From assembly GCA_932294295.1 (NCBI GenBank), contig OW028580.1, forward strand, positions 39,589,336 through 39,653,335: DNA of 64,000 nucleotides. The letters run 5' to 3'. A program made the position numbers and the translations under genes. Each line of letters starts with the position of its first letter. Within the stretch, counting starts at the first letter, position 1. The notes below the pieces were generated by a model, which made no database searches, was not told where the DNA came from, and saw nothing but the letters and a program-made list of their open reading frames with translations. The stretch comes from Alitta virens. Taxonomy: Eukaryota; Annelida; Polychaeta; Phyllodocida; Nereididae. This document shows positions 25,162-38,259 of the stretch, one piece after another.

Positions 25162-25465
25162 GTATTACGATCCAGGGGTACACAACTACCTTGCCTACTA
25201 GCACTTGGCTGGTGGGCAGCTGCTCTTTAGCTTACTGTTAGAGTTGCACACAAGATGGTGTAGAATCCGGTCCCCTCTGACCCCTTGTGTAGGGTAGTTG
25301 GTTTGAATCCCGTTAGTGGGGTGAGGTTGTTGACTAGGAGTAGTCAAAACCTCGGGTGGTCATTGGGGATATATTATTACGATCCAGGGGTACACAACTA
25401 CCTCGCATTCTAGCACTTGGTTGGTGTGCAGCTGCTCTTCACCTTACTGTTAGAGTGCAGGAAAG
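25162..25465 (+). mobile_element. Pair of SINE-like direct repeats
   Basis: About 80 bp starting attacgatccaggggtacac at 25164 recurs at 25376 with few changes, 212 bp apart. Between them lies a B-box-like GGTTTGAATCCC (about 25300). Best read as one SINE followed by the start of a second, or a dimer. Confidence 0.5.
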
Positions 25466-25469
25466 TAGC

Positions 25470-26750
25470 AAACAAGAATATCTTGGCTGATTTTGAACAA
25501 GCTATTGAGCGGACACCATGAACACAAACAGTTTGTTTTTTTAGTGTGCCAGATCACTGGGTTGGGGGGGGGGGGAGGCAAATGGAGTTAGTGGTATCAT
25601 AGGTCTGGAACAGAGGTCTGGGTGGAACCTATCTTTCCCTGAGTGAAAACCTAAATTTCCTAATAAAGCCTTTAGTCGCCAAGATTTCCCAGCAGTCGAA
25701 ATGTTTAGTGTTTCTGCAGTCCTAAACATGTATATTTTCATGTGATATCAACAACAGACAGCCGTGCCATGTCGTCTTTTGCATTCACGATCATCTATGC
25801 GTTGCAACGGCCATGACATGCCCATGTTTTACCTTGTAGATTGAGGTCAAGGGAGTGGTTATTTATTCATAAAATTATGAGAGTATCTGAAAATCTTGGC
25901 GGGAAGCCTCTTAACTGTGGTTGTGCTCCCTACTAACCCATTATCTACATGCTATAAAAAAAATTTCTAATAAATACAAAAAATAAATGGAATAAATTAA
26001 TGTATGCAGTTTCATTTAATGTATACATGCTCCCTAATCATGTGATTGGCGGCCATTTTGCAACTTACTCTCGCTTCGGAAATGCCGACGACGTTTGTGG
26101 AGTAAATATTGATGCTATACAGCTGCAAGTGGGCTTAATATGTAGAACTTTTAGTTAGCCTTCTATCAGTATCAAAATGATTTCTGTGCGACGAACGAGG
26201 CTACTGTTTCTTAGCAATCACTCAAGAAAGTATAGGGTGGGCCCTGAGCTTTGCTCTCCTAATTAAGTGGTAGCATTGCTTCTTCTTCCATCAGTTTCGA
26301 TTAATTTCATACATTTGGAAACTAAACTTCATATGTCGTCATGTGAATCCAGAACTCCCACTAATAGAAGTCTTGGATTCACATTACGTCATGAGGTATT
26401 AGTTTCCAAGTCAATGTTATTGACTGTGATTCACAGACATACATTAATAAACTTGGAAACTGAACTCCAGAGGACGTCATAATTCAGGAAACATCTCACA
26501 GCAGATGGTTCCGCTTTCTTTTGCTTAAGAAAACTGCTGGCTTTGGAGAGAAGATACTCTTAAAATTAATGGTGTTAAAAAAATAAAAAATTCAAACATG
26601 TATTTTTAATGGACATCTAGAAACAAACATTATCAACAAAATACAATCACTTTTATGGATTCACTTGCGATTTGTAAAACAGAGAATATATTAAATCATG
26701 TGGCTAGAAGCTCTATTAAACCTTTTATTATACCGATGTCCATTTTTTAT
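25470..26750. other. Intergenic stretch
   Basis: No gene is supported. A short GC-richer spot (attggcggccattttg, about 26045) has CCAAT- and YY1-like words, but no adjoining exon could be built. Confidence 0.4.
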
Positions 26751-26894
26751 GTTTAGTCATCGCGCAGTTCACAAGGAGATCCTCCAACCGCTGAAAGCAA
26801 AAAATGACCAGTATAACAAAAAGCCTCATGTAAAATCATATCTGGCTTAGTTAATGTTATGTAAAGTGATTATTTTTATTATTGAGAAGCTAGT

Positions 26895-27245
26895 CATTAT
26901 GACTGATGACATACACGATATACATGACATGCACAACTTACATGACACACATACATGACATAAACAACATGCATGGCATATATTTGACATACATAACATA
27001 TATAACATACATGACATACATGATATACATGTCATACATATCATACATGTCATACATAGACATACATAGACATACATAGACATACATAGACATACATAGA
27101 CATACATAGACATACATAGACATACACTTATCTGACTTAGTCACGTAAATTGATTTGTTTATTATGGAGAAGCTAGGCATACTGGACATAGATGTTATAC
27201 AGGAAATACACAAAATAATCGACATACACATGCATGACATACATG
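26895..27245 (+). repeat. CATA/GACATA microsatellite
   Basis: Impure gacatacatg repeats; the core 27051-27125 is a perfect 10-bp catacataga array. It lies within an intron of the LamG-like locus. Confidence 0.9.
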
Positions 27246-28393
27246 ACATGGGCTAAAGCTGAATAGTTAGTTTCTTATTTTTACTGTTAATGAAAGTAGA
27301 CACAGTCAAATTGTGTAAACTTTAGTTAAATCTTCAAATTGCCAATTCTGAAATAAATTGGTTTATTAATATGATTGGCATTTGATTGCTCTGTTTCAGC
27401 TTCATTGTGTTAAATATTTCATCGGGTTAGTGACTTTTTTCCTAAAATGTTCTGCTTATTTTCTATAATCACAATTCACATTTCGTCCTAGCTTCACTGC
27501 CTAAAACGATATACAGTGGTACCTTCTTTCCCAGAACCAAACATGTAGCCCACAATCCAGCCCACTAGCGGTGCCACAACGGTGATCTGTTTCCAAGTAA
27601 TGTATGTGCCCCCTGTAGCATTTTAGAGATTTTAGAAATCCCAATGCTCACTGGCTAAGCAATTGCTTTATGTTAAAGCTGCACTGTCTGTCAAAATTAC
27701 TATTTTCTATTAATTACAAAATATAAATGATACATTGAAATAAATCATGAAATTAAATAGAATAATATGTAATTAGAATCTAAATTCGCCTAAAAGATGG
27801 TTTTTATAGTGCTGAGGCATCATTACATAATCCTAGTCACATATTTCAATTATTTGAAAGCAGCTACTTTCTCATAGATTTAACTGGTCAGCGTATGACT
27901 ATACATAACCCCCTCCCCACTCCACAGCTAAAAAGTTTAGGGGTTAGCAAAAATGACTCGTCATAGTATCCAAGAAAGTAGCCATTTTCTCTACCTCTCT
28001 AGTCCACCATATTTTCAGTGTTTAAACAACCCTGAGCAACCTCTCATGTACTTTTTCCATCATTCTGGCTTCATTCATAGCAGTGTGATGATAGATAAAA
28101 GGCCCATGGTTGAAGTTCGCACCATATGAGCATGTCTAACTTGGTAAACCTTTTTGGCTATGACTCAGACTCAGACTTGCATTTATTCGGCAACAACAGA
28201 CAACCACACATGATTAAAAATAAAATTTGCCGGGAGATCCTCGGATGGCTATATCTGGCAGCTGGAGGGGAACCACCCATTATCCGTTCATGAGGGGATA
28301 TTGTCGTTATGGGACCAGTCAAAATCTCAAAAGAAAGAAATAATTTTTACAAACTTTCTATTCCACAGGATGTTTAAAGAAAATTTTTTTACA

Positions 28394-28556
28394 CAAGACG
28401 GTGGGTGGATTAGTCTTGTATTTCCGCACCTATTGGGCTAATTAGGACAGGCAGGGACCATGTAAATGAACAGCCATCAAACTCAGGCTCGAAAAGGAAT
28501 CCAACCCCGCACCCAGTGGTTGGAAGCCCAGAGAGCTACCACTGAGCTAGGTCCCC
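28394..28556 (-). mobile_element. tRNA-derived SINE (family A), full head
   Basis: On -, it starts GGGGACCTAGCTCAGTGGTA (A-box at 28549-28539), then B-box GGTTGGATTCC (28506-28496) and the body gtccctgcctgtcctaatta shared with 17057-17230. It sits in the intron between the LamG and TM exons. The tRNA-like part is diverged and the body unrelated to tRNA, so it is not a tRNA gene. Confidence 0.75.
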
Positions 28557-29344
28557 ACTATTTTCACACAAGATAAGTTGCTGACTATAGTGAAGTCTAG
28601 CCTTACCACAATCTTCTGGCCCTTCGAACCAGTCTGACTGTTGCATCGTTGTAGCCACTTCAAAACTAGTGACAGAAGCGTTGCCAATGGTCAAGTCACC
28701 TTCTGAGAATAGCTGAAGTCCTCTCACATCCCCAAGGCCTGCTACCGGAAGCTGTTCACCATTAAGGTAGAAAAAAAATGACGATGTTCGGACATCATAG
28801 GCCAGCCCTTCTTCTCAATTCTTCGACTAGTTTCAGTCCCAAGCCAATCAACAAGTCATCAGACACCCTTCCTACTTCAGTTTCATCTTCGCCAAGAACA
28901 ATAGTTTTGACAGTTTATAGTTCGCGTGTCGTAGAATTGTACAAGTCATAGATGACTTGGATTTGATCGTCCGGTCTTTGTTGCACTTTCACCACTGATG
29001 CCCTGTCAAATATTGTTACAGGTTCCTCAGCAGGAGGCTGGAGAATTGAACTGCACATAGAACTGGATGTTGAAGGTATACGATGAGGACCTCATAAACT
29101 TGACTTCCCGTTCGAAGTTAATATTGAATGCAGTACCATTGGTAAACTGAAGACCTTTCATAGCACGTGGACCATTGACTTCTTGTGGATGCCCGATAGT
29201 GTATTTTGGATTAGTGCACTTGTCCAGTGCTTTATTATCCTTTCCCCTGAAAGTGATTATTCAATAGGTAAGCTCAACATACATTATGTAGGCCTAAGAT
29301 GGTTATGTAAGTGTTGATTTAGGGAGGATAATAATTTACATATA

Positions 29345-29405
29345 AGGGTGGTCTAATGGTCAGACCCTCGCCCGCTCTTCTGACGGACCCGGGTTGAAAA
29401 ATATA
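29345..29405 (+). mobile_element. tRNA-like SINE head fragment
   Basis: A-box-like TGGTCTAATGG, then a decayed B-box (CGGGTTGAAA) about 40 bp on. Short fragment. Confidence 0.35.
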
Positions 29406-29819
29406 TACCTGCACAGGTATTAGTATGGCATGTGAAGCGTATAGCCCAGTTAATATTTCAAAGTAGTTAAGCTTCTGTGGAACTATTTAATGGCAGCAGG
29501 GTGCATTAATTTTGATTTAATAATGTGTCAGTTTAGCAAACAGACTAATGTCAGAGAGGCCAAACCTCTAGAATGTAGGGTAGGCCTATGGTTCCAGGTC
29601 TTCATAATAATGTTACCAAGGTCATTTTGGTAACGAGGAGACCCAGAAATGAAAATGAAAAAGTCACACACACTTTATCATATTCAGAAAGATCATTTTG
29701 ACCTGATTAGACACTTACTGATATCTATTTCTGTCCACTTATTTGCATAGACGCCAGGTTCACAATATTCTTGGGCATTTTGGGGATTGACTGCATATTT
29801 ATGTAGCATGCCTTCTTTC

Positions 29820-32040
29820 CTTTAATAGAACAATAATATCCATATGAAAAAATATAATAAAGAATACTGTTTCAACTTTTATATTGGCATTGTATAGGGA
29901 CTCTTAATTACATTTTACTGCCAGTGACTAAGGCTGTCTTTCAGCCAATTGGAGTGCTGCATAGATTCCCATGGCGTCCTCTGGATGTAAACAGATGATG
30001 AAAAATTTGTTATTTTCCCACACAATACAAAGGAACTAACCACTATAGACTTGTACATCTTCTGAACTGAACATACACCCAAAAAGTTTGCACAAAATCA
30101 TTTCAAGTTGTCAAATTACACTACCTGCTAATTATACACCTAACAGCATATTTTGACCAAACTCTAATGTGCAAACCATACAATATGCTCTGCACATCTT
30201 CAAAGTTAAATCTCAAATATAGTCGGCAAACTTTGGAAAATGTAAAACTCATTTCCACCTTCTTTTCCTCAAGGTTTGAAGATCATAATTAACTTTTAAT
30301 AGCTGTATATCAGAAATAAGTAAGAGCTCTATCTATTAACATCCTATAACTAAAAAATCATGATCATCAATGCAGTCTATGCTGCTCTGTGGATAGTTAT
30401 GTTGGGGCATGTGGTTTCAATGACCCGGTTGATGTACATGTTAAGCATGCCAGCAATTTGGAATGTGTGTATTTTGTAGAGAATGTCTTGCAGATCTAAT
30501 TGGTATTTAGGCAAATTTTAACTCTTTATGTACTTCTTAGTAGGGCCACAGAATTTGTATATCAGCCCTCTGAACCTTTGGTTGGGTATCCTTGGCCATG
30601 GCTAAAAGATTACTTCAAGGGTCCCCAATATTATTATAGTATACTGATGCAGTCTACATGATGTATGTGCCGAGATATGTTTATTAAAGTAACATGGTCA
30701 TATTATTGCAAAGTCATAAAAAAAATCTGTTCCCTATATCAATCTCTTGTAATTGTGAGATTCAAGCAGCTGTATGCATATCTTCCCAAAATAAGGTCCA
30801 TTTCGGTGGCATGAAATGCACTAGGTCTTCTTTGTGTGTTTTGGTAGAGCCAATAATGCTTGCAAAAGTGGCTGAACACTATGTGTCATCACCTCACAGC
30901 CCAGCGACCTAATTATAAACAAAATGATTGGTTAACCTATGCAGCTGATAGGCTGATCAACAAGCGTCACATCACATACAGTAGTAACCTAGGTATATAC
31001 ATTATACAATACAGGTCAATGTACCAACACATTATGTCTACAATTTTGTAAACAGTTTATATACAGTTGTTCTGGAAGATTCGTTCTGAAGTGTTATTAA
31101 GGTCACTTTTTTAATGATTTGACAATTAAGGATTTGACTGTGCAACTCTAGGAGAGGGATGATTGCAAACTTAGACATCAGCATTTAAAAGAAATCTACC
31201 TAGGACTTTCAGCAGCTCAGGCTCCTTAGAAGTCATTTTCCCTATAAATATTATGTAATGTGTCAAATAATTTACCCCAATAAGTTATCATTCTGATATT
31301 TTGCAATAATTCTATCATGAATATTGTAATAACATTGGGGTGGAAATGTATACATTGTGCTTTATTCTTGTGACATGCAATAAAGACTTAACTAACATTC
31401 TGGAAAAAGTTGGGTGCATTTTTTTTTTTTCAATTTTGCTGAGACATTTCAATTTGTCTATGTAAAAGTAAAAATGCCAATTTATGTATGTTGTCACATT
31501 TACTATGTATCCTTCATTGTGACAGTTTCACTCTATGAACAGACTAGGGAAGGTTTTATGCCTACAAATATTCAGCTTTATTTAATTACATACTCAACGA
31601 TAAATGAATACAGAGATTATTTCCATTCATTACACACTTGGATAGGGTGCTGTACACGTAAATTATATCTTGTGTATCATAAATAACGATTTATTAAATA
31701 AACTGATAATACATAAAGCTTGTTATTACGTTTCATTTTATCTAATCACGATTTAAAAATTAATTAAATTTGCATTGTTGCATGTTTAAATGATTTCAAG
31801 GATAATACCCTGGTACATCCTAGTATTTTAAAAAATAATTATATATGTTAAAATCAGGATCCCTGTAAAACCTCAAAAGGAAGTTTTAGAAAGTGAAACT
31901 AATCATGATGTTGGTGAAAATGTTAATTTGTAGTATGTACTACAACCGGTAACTTTTATGAAAACATATTAATCAGGGCAGCAATCACGGTCATTATTTA
32001 TTGACTTAACCCTGGGTGGTTAATACCAGGAACCTAACGC
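29820..32040. other. Intergenic stretch before GPCR gene
   Basis: AT-rich, with no exon or repeat family recognised. Small frames at 30694-31051 and 31315-31686 have no supporting features. Confidence 0.4.
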
Positions 32041-32053
32041 TTATATATATTGG
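32041..32053 (+). promoter_or_regulatory. Possible TATA element of GPCR gene
   Basis: ttatatatattgg lies about 120 bp before the first ATG. A start site about 30 bp downstream would give a short 5' UTR. Placement only. Confidence 0.3.
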
Positions 32054-32162
32054 ATACCACTTAATAGTCGTATGTTAAACTGCTGAGGACAATAGTTGTG
32101 AAACGTTCATCCCAAATTGCAAGATAATCAAGGTATTGATCTTATCAGACATAAAATCCACA

Positions 32163-34333
32163 ATGACTGGATTCATTGATATCAAATCCACCATACCTGG
32201 ATTTATTGACAACAATGCCACAGTGGCTGGTTTGGTTGATAACACCACATTGAACTACACAGGAGGTCAGTTTGCACCCGATGTACCAAGTGCCATCCAA
32301 CTTGTCGTGGTGTTCACCGTCAGCTTGGGAGCATTTCTTTTAAACTTCACCGTCTTCTACACTTTACCTCACTTACAAGGAAAGATCAACAGCTCCACGA
32401 GGTATGCCATGTTAAACCTTGCCATCACAGATGCTTTACTCGGCTGCGGATGTTTCGTCGGTCGGATAGTTTACCTCATTGACCCTGAAGTATTTCTTAA
32501 TAACCTATGCTTTGTGGATGGGTTGTTTAACCCATTACTCGCAATCATGAGTGCATTTGGACTTGTATTTTTGAATCTGGATAAATTTCTATCGTTAAAA
32601 TACCCTCTGCGATACAAAGTATGGATGACACGCAGGAAGACGATAGGAACCTTGATTGGAATTTGGGTATCCTTCTTGGTGCTCTATGGATTCGCCTTGG
32701 GAAGAGGACATTTAAAAGTGCGCTACATCGAAAACACATTCCTGTGCTTCGTTTACTATCCTTCCAAGAGTACGTCAAGCTTAGTAGCAATAATCATTCG
32801 TTTCATACTTCTTCAAGCAATGCCATTCTGCATCTGCGTGGTGTCCATAATTGGGATGTACCGCATCTTGAAAAGACATAAGGACCAGGCCAAAGAGTTG
32901 AAGGTAAAGAATAAAGATTCATTCACTTTGAAGAAAAAGTTAACTTTCAAAACGACACGGGTTACAAAGTTAATTTGTCAGACTATTTTAACTTGTCGTT
33001 TTACAAACAAGCCCTGTCAGGTGACAGAGAACATGTGGTTGCTGTGGTCTGCATGTGGTTGCTGTGGTCTGGTGGAACTGAGCAGATCCTGCTGAAATCA
33101 CTGCTTAATTCACTCCACCCAGGTGTGAATTTATACTTGGCTATATTGGAGTGATGGTAATTGTAGAGTGCACCACCTAAATGGCGCCTTAACTGCTGAT
33201 TGGGCATATACTCCCCAGAGAGTTGAGAAAGTCTCAATAAAATGCTTGCCAAGGATGTAAATTGTGATGTTGGCAAGGTCGATAAAAGTTTATATATTTC
33301 GATATGGCAGATAAAAATATAAATGTAAATGGAGTTTATAGTCATAGTTATCACCATCCAAACAGACAGACAGACAGAAAGTATTTATTTTGACCACAAA
33401 CTTACAATTTACAAAAACAAAAATAATCAAGGAAAACTGGTTATATTATGGTCATAGGAGACATTCACTAAGGCCAAAAGCCGCTGACGTGCATGCCAGC
33501 TATGAGCCATTTGGTGTTATAATATATGAGTATTGGCTACAAAATCTCAACCGACTTTACAATTACACCAATCTCAACTGACTTTACAATTACACCCTTG
33601 GCAGGCCTGTTCAAGTTTGGGCTTTCTTAACTCCCTGCAACCTTTCGATTTGAAGGCGAGCACCTTAACCACTAGGCCACGGCACCTTAAACACCCACAC
33701 ACATTTGCACACATTCACATGTTTCATTCTGACACCAAGTATGATTATGATTTGGTGATTAAAGTTAAATTGATGTTATTTTAATTGTAAGTTGGGCTTA
33801 CTTTTGACATGTATACATGACACTGTACAATGTTGACACTTCGTGTGGAGCCATGTTCAAAATATGCAACTATTGATAATTCTTTGCCATAATTATTTGC
33901 CTAAGCCAGTTATGTATATCCAATTTACTTTTAATAGCTTGTTTTATCCATACAGGAAGGTCAACAAACAGTATCGAAGAACGACTATGCCGTTGTTTAC
34001 ACAATCTTTGCGCTTAATTTCATCTACTACGTAATGATAACGCCATTTTTTGTGTGTGTCAGCGTTTGGAAACTTGCCACCGGTTCAACCTTAGGACCTA
34101 CCGCAAACTTCATAGCAGTGTGGGTAGGTGCAGCCAATTCCGCCATAAATCCATTAATCTACATTCCTAGCATGAGGTCATACCGCAGAGAATTGAGAAG
34201 AGGATTCGGGAAGCTGTTTGTTAAAGGACATTGTAATAAACTGGATTTCATCACAAGCAGCAGTGCCAAGAATTCCCAGAATAGCAGCAATGCTTTACAG
34301 CTGTCCTCTGATTGCAGCAGTCGAAATGTTTAA
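32163..34333 (+). CDS. Class A (rhodopsin-like) G-protein-coupled receptor
   Basis: Two exons, 32163-32903 and 33956-34333, with the intron at a phase-0 donor (AAG then GTAAAG) and acceptor tacag; about 372 aa. Seven TM helices are visible: TM2 carries NLAITDALLG, TM3 follows LCFVDGLF, TM7 carries the NPxxY motif as NPLIY. Cysteines before TM3 and in the second extracellular loop (FLCFVYY) can form the usual disulfide. The DRY motif is replaced by Asp-Lys-Phe (D140-K141). The extracellular N-terminus has 10-residue repeats with NAT, NTT and NYT glycosylation sites. The first in-frame ATG was chosen; the repeat begins before it, so an upstream spliced exon is possible. The ligand cannot be inferred. 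Confidence 0.8.
33362..33692 (-). mobile_element. tRNA-derived SINE (family B) in GPCR intron
   Basis: Read on -, it starts with GGTGCCGTGGCCTAGTGGTT (A-box) near 33690, continues with a weak B-box (TCGAAAGGTTGC) and a roughly 250-bp body, and ends in a ctgt microsatellite (complement of cagacagacagacag, 33362-33377). Head, body and microsatellite tail are the standard SINE layout. Confidence 0.7.
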
Positions 34334-34479
34334 AAAAATGTTTCCACAAAAGGACAAGGACTACTTAAAGAAATCAATATTAAAAAAATCTTAAAATCAG
34401 TTCAAATAATTGTAGTGCTAGTGTTGTAGTATTGTTTTGTATTTAGAAGCCAGTGGGGTTGGCCTATATTTTATTACAT

Positions 34480-34535
34480 ATTGTATTGCATTGTATTGTA
34501 TTGCATTGTGCTGTATTGTATTGTAGCGTATTGAG
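34480..34535 (+). repeat. ATTGT/ATTGC microsatellite (short)
   Basis: Pentanucleotide tattg repeats, same family as 34860-35042. Confidence 0.85.
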
Positions 34536-34554
34536 ACTGTTGTCTAAATGTCAC

Positions 34555-34680
34555 AAGTTTGAGGCTCAGTCAGTTTATGGGATCAACTGAAGCAGACGCT
34601 ATGATGAGATGATAAGGCTTGAATGTCCACTGTAGTACTATGCATAATCAGCATTTGTAAATATCTGATTTGGCAAATAA
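34555..34680 (+). repeat. Dispersed repeat, second copy near 20190
   Basis: It shares gagatgataaggct and gtccac with 20185-20290. Likely a SINE remnant. Confidence 0.4.
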
Positions 34681-34859
34681 TTTGAACTGAACTTAACTAT
34701 CCTTTTTATCGCTGTCAGTTGTTGCCCTTGCAAGGTGCTTTATTTGATATTCAAGTAGGCCTACACAATGATGTAGCAGTTTATGTTACATAGTGCCAAG
34801 GCTTGCTCCACTGTTCAGTAAGAAATAAAATAAGCATGTGAAGTCTACCTGGATCTTGG

Positions 34860-35042
34860 TTGTTGTATTGCATTGCATTGTATTGTATTGCATTGTATTG
34901 TATTGCATTGTATTGTATTGCATTGTATTGCATCATTGCATTGTGTTGCATTGTATTGTATTGCATTGTATTGTATTGTATTGCATTGTATTGTATTGTA
35001 TTGCATTGTATTGCATTGAATTGCATTGTGTTGCATTGTAAT
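34860..35042 (+). repeat. TTGCA/TTGTA pentanucleotide microsatellite
   Basis: About 180 bp of tattgcattg-type repeats. Long open frames on both strands here come only from the repeat. Confidence 0.95.
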
Positions 35043-35059
35043 GTGAATAAACTGGCCAG

Positions 35060-36838
35060 TGCACACTGCCAGTTTGAGAGACTCGACATGACAAATGTGT
35101 GCAGATATTTTAAATGTTTATATGAACTTTTACTGGATGATTTGATTTTCCGATTTCTCCATTTTTACAGTCATTGTTTGTAGATTAGTCCTTCCAAAGT
35201 CATACAGAAACAAAAGCTTTTCATCAAATATGACCTAAAATAAAATTTTACATTTACATTGTATTTTTATTGTATTGCATTGTATTGTACATGGCATTAT
35301 GCAGTATGGCTTCCATTGACAATTTTACATGTCACACATGAAACATCATTATGTATATCATAGGTGGCATTCTGTAGGCCTAGGGTCTGAAATGGCTGAA
35401 ATCTATCTAATTAAAAGGCAATTAACACAATTAATGACTTCTGGTTAACTCCTTTATTTTAATTTTTTAATTTTCCCTAGGGCTTTTATGGCTAGAAATT
35501 GGCCAAAAACAAAATCTACTGACGTGCCTTTCTGAAATGACCGGATCGGAACTTTGTTGTCCTAATTAATCTGCGCGGTCATGATGCGCGCAAACTTATA
35601 ATGACCTACTTACACAAAAATCTTTGATAACTTAAGATATACCCGACAAATTTGAAGAAACTCGCGTTAGAACATGTTAATGATCATTCTATGATTCAAG
35701 ACTGAACCAGCAGTAGAAATATGGTTTTGAATGTTCCATGGGAGCGATGTCCATTGCCCGATTTTCTTCGACGCTAACTAAATAAACGTTTGACCAATCA
35801 GAGCAGAGCTTATTTCATTGCTAGGCCATTAGCTAGGCAACAAGCTCTAACAAACTCTGTGATTGGCCATAGCGCTCAGGTGTTAGAAATCAATGCTTGT
35901 GGCCTCACTGTACAGTACGCAGTAGACCTGTACGCCGTAGCCGTTAATCAGCCTCTAACTTTTATCATAGATTAAACAGACTATGTTTTCATACAAGCCA
36001 GCCGTTTGTCTCACTGCTCAGCCAGTCAGCCACCACCAATGAAGTCCCGCCGTTTTTTCCAGCAGGTGGCACCCAAGTTGCTGAAATGACTGTGCTGCCA
36101 TATGCATTATTGACACGGTGTTAAAAAAAAAAACATGTCAGGAATTTTGGTGATAACCTGCCCAAGAAGCTTGGTGATTATTACAACTATTTCAATTTGT
36201 AAAAAAAATAATTTTTCATGACACATTTAATTAATATTACATATACGTAATGCTCTTTCAACAACCTAGTGCTTGTATTCTAGGATTTCACATTAACAAG
36301 CTACTGTAATTGTTTAATTCCATATCCTTGATGTATGACCTCATCAGCTGTAGCCTGTATGTATTAAGTCAGGTAAATTGTATTAAATCATGGGCAATTT
36401 ATGACATTTGAAAAAATCCACTTCTCTTGAAACTTGTCAGCCACAAAATGCTTTCAACAAGATTTTCATGAACAATTAATAAGCCACGCTATGACATCTT
36501 GCTCACTCAGAAAATTTCACCTACGGAAGCAATTTCTTAATCTTTTAGCTAACATCAGTGACTTCAATATAACATTCAACACCAGTACAACTTGTCAACT
36601 CTCAAACTTCACAAAAAAACCGAATTAAAATGTAAAAGAAATAGGAGGGGCCAAAACCTAATTAAATTGGCAAAAAATACAATCATCTGTTTAAATGTTT
36701 GGCTTTTTTTGATGGCAAGTTCATATAATTTTGTTCCTATATAGAAGAACCCGCCCCGGCCGGAATAAAAAATAAATTAGCAGGGACCACTAATTTCTTT
36801 CATTTCACCCCTATGCAACTCCCCAGGGTCCTTAGCTC

Positions 36839-36879
<41 letters not shown>

Positions 36880-37400
36880 AAAGAACATCCACTATATTGA
36901 TTTGTTATATGTATATATATATAAGTTCTGTCGTAAAATCATTCACTCATTCATTCTATGATCTATACACATATGTTTTAAAACGAATTGAAACTAAATA
37001 GCACAAATGGTGATGATGCTCCCTACCCAATCTACTTCCATGCGGCCTCTCATGCAGATTGCATTATCATATTAAATTTGTTGTTGGAAAATTATTCAGA
37101 TTTTATGTGGACACATATTGTGTCTGTGACTTTTGAATGTTGGCGAGAAATGTAAATTACCAGTGGTAATCAATTGCCATAATTTCAATGAAATGCAAAC
37201 AAGCAAAAATGACATTTTTAGATTAGCCTTTCAGGTAATACCTTCTATGGCATTCTCTTATGCCAAAATCTGCTAGAGAGACATCCATTGAAAATGTTTG
37301 TATATATATATATATATTGTCGCCAGGAGCGCTGCTGTTGCATTGTTAGGCTCTTTTTGAACTACCAGCACTTTATTGTGGAACTGCAACCTTGGGATGT
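35060..37400. other. Intergenic stretch
   Basis: No gene is supported. It holds an A run at about 36842-36878 (possible retroelement tail or assembly artefact) and a few TA-rich patches. Confidence 0.4.
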
Positions 37401-37419
37401 CTTTCAAAGAAACATATTA

Positions 37420-37770
37420 AGAAAAATTAAAAAAATAAAATACCCTTGGGGAATTGTCAACATGGTCAGATGGCCCGAGAAAATGTCTAACGTAGAAATT
37501 TATGAAAGAACAAATACTAAAGAATGGAGCAAGATAATCAAGCTTAGAAGACTAAAGTGGGTATGTCATCTTCTTAGACTGCCAGATGAAATGCCAGCGA
37601 AACAAGCATTAAAAGAAGCAAAGAAACCATCGAGGAAGCCAAGAGGGGGCAGGAAATAACTTGGATGAAAATTGTAGGAAAGGAAATAATGCAAGAGTCA
37701 AAATATCACTCATTTGCCGAATATATGTCAGTGAACAACCACCTATCATGCCCAAGAACGTGTTAAAGCT
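37420..37770 (+). mobile_element. LINE ORF2 C-terminal relic
   Basis: The frame around 37450-37659 carries RRLKWVCHLLRLPDEMPAKQ, the C-terminal 'LGHVLRMP' block typical of non-LTR retrotransposon polyproteins. After the stop at 37659 similarity continues in another frame (TWMKIVGKEI). Truncated on both sides and frameshifted. Confidence 0.65.
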
Positions 37771-38259
37771 GACCTCCAGGGGTTTAGGGTGAGTCTAAAT
37801 TTCAACAGATTCAGCGGCAATATGTGTACCAATAGAGCTCAGCAGAAACCAGGCATATTGCTACCAGTTTCTGCTTCATCTGGGGAATAGTTGCTCTGCT
37901 GGTGTTAGGGCTCAAATGCACATGAGATTGCTCAGCCATCCTGAAGAAGGCAAAAGATCTAAGACCAGCTGATATAAAAAATATGGAGCAATATTGGCCA
38001 AACATTATGTACGTGTTAGCAACAAAAGATGACAAACACAAGAATTTAAAATTACAGGTTTATTAGAATTTACTATCTATTAAGAAAAATATGAAGCATA
38101 ATGATTAATACAAGCACTGATAATTAATAAACAAAGATATCACTATTCACAGTCTCAAGACTACATTAAAAATTAAGTGTCAATAGTCAATATATGCGAC
38201 AATTTGATGACAAGTTGAAGTCTTCTTCTCCTTTCTGGAAAAAAATTCAGTCAACATAT

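Larger units (their letters stand above)
26753..29819 (-). pseudogene. LamG-like domain, single-pass membrane protein; disabled
   Basis: On - I can build exons 29246-28607, 27612-27523 and 26790-26753. The big exon encodes a LamG/ConA-like fold (MKGLQFTNGTAFNINF, FNIQFYVQF, EPVTIFDR, FFFYLNGE, LFSEGDLTIG). The next has a TM helix (ITVVAPLVGWIVGYMF), and the last a short tail ending CELRDD and TAA. Splice phases of the last three exons agree (1, 1). The large exon, however, has two frame changes (after FNSPA and before AYDV) and an in-frame TAA after TTREL. A weaker exon at 29819-29719 may precede it but does not join in phase. This is either a recent pseudogene or a gene damaged by assembly indels. 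The family is common in cell-surface adhesion proteins; partner unknown. Confidence 0.5.

Noticed and set aside
28496..28556. tRNA gene on the minus strand
   Set aside because: Good A- and B-boxes, but no cloverleaf, and the following body is shared with 17057-17230, so it is a SINE head.
34860..35042. Long open frames on both strands (Cys/Ile- or Asn/Gln-rich)
   Set aside because: They come from a pentanucleotide microsatellite; no start context, splice sites or family features.
36812..37001. Lys-rich small protein
   Set aside because: Encoded by an A homopolymer and flanking AT-rich sequence.
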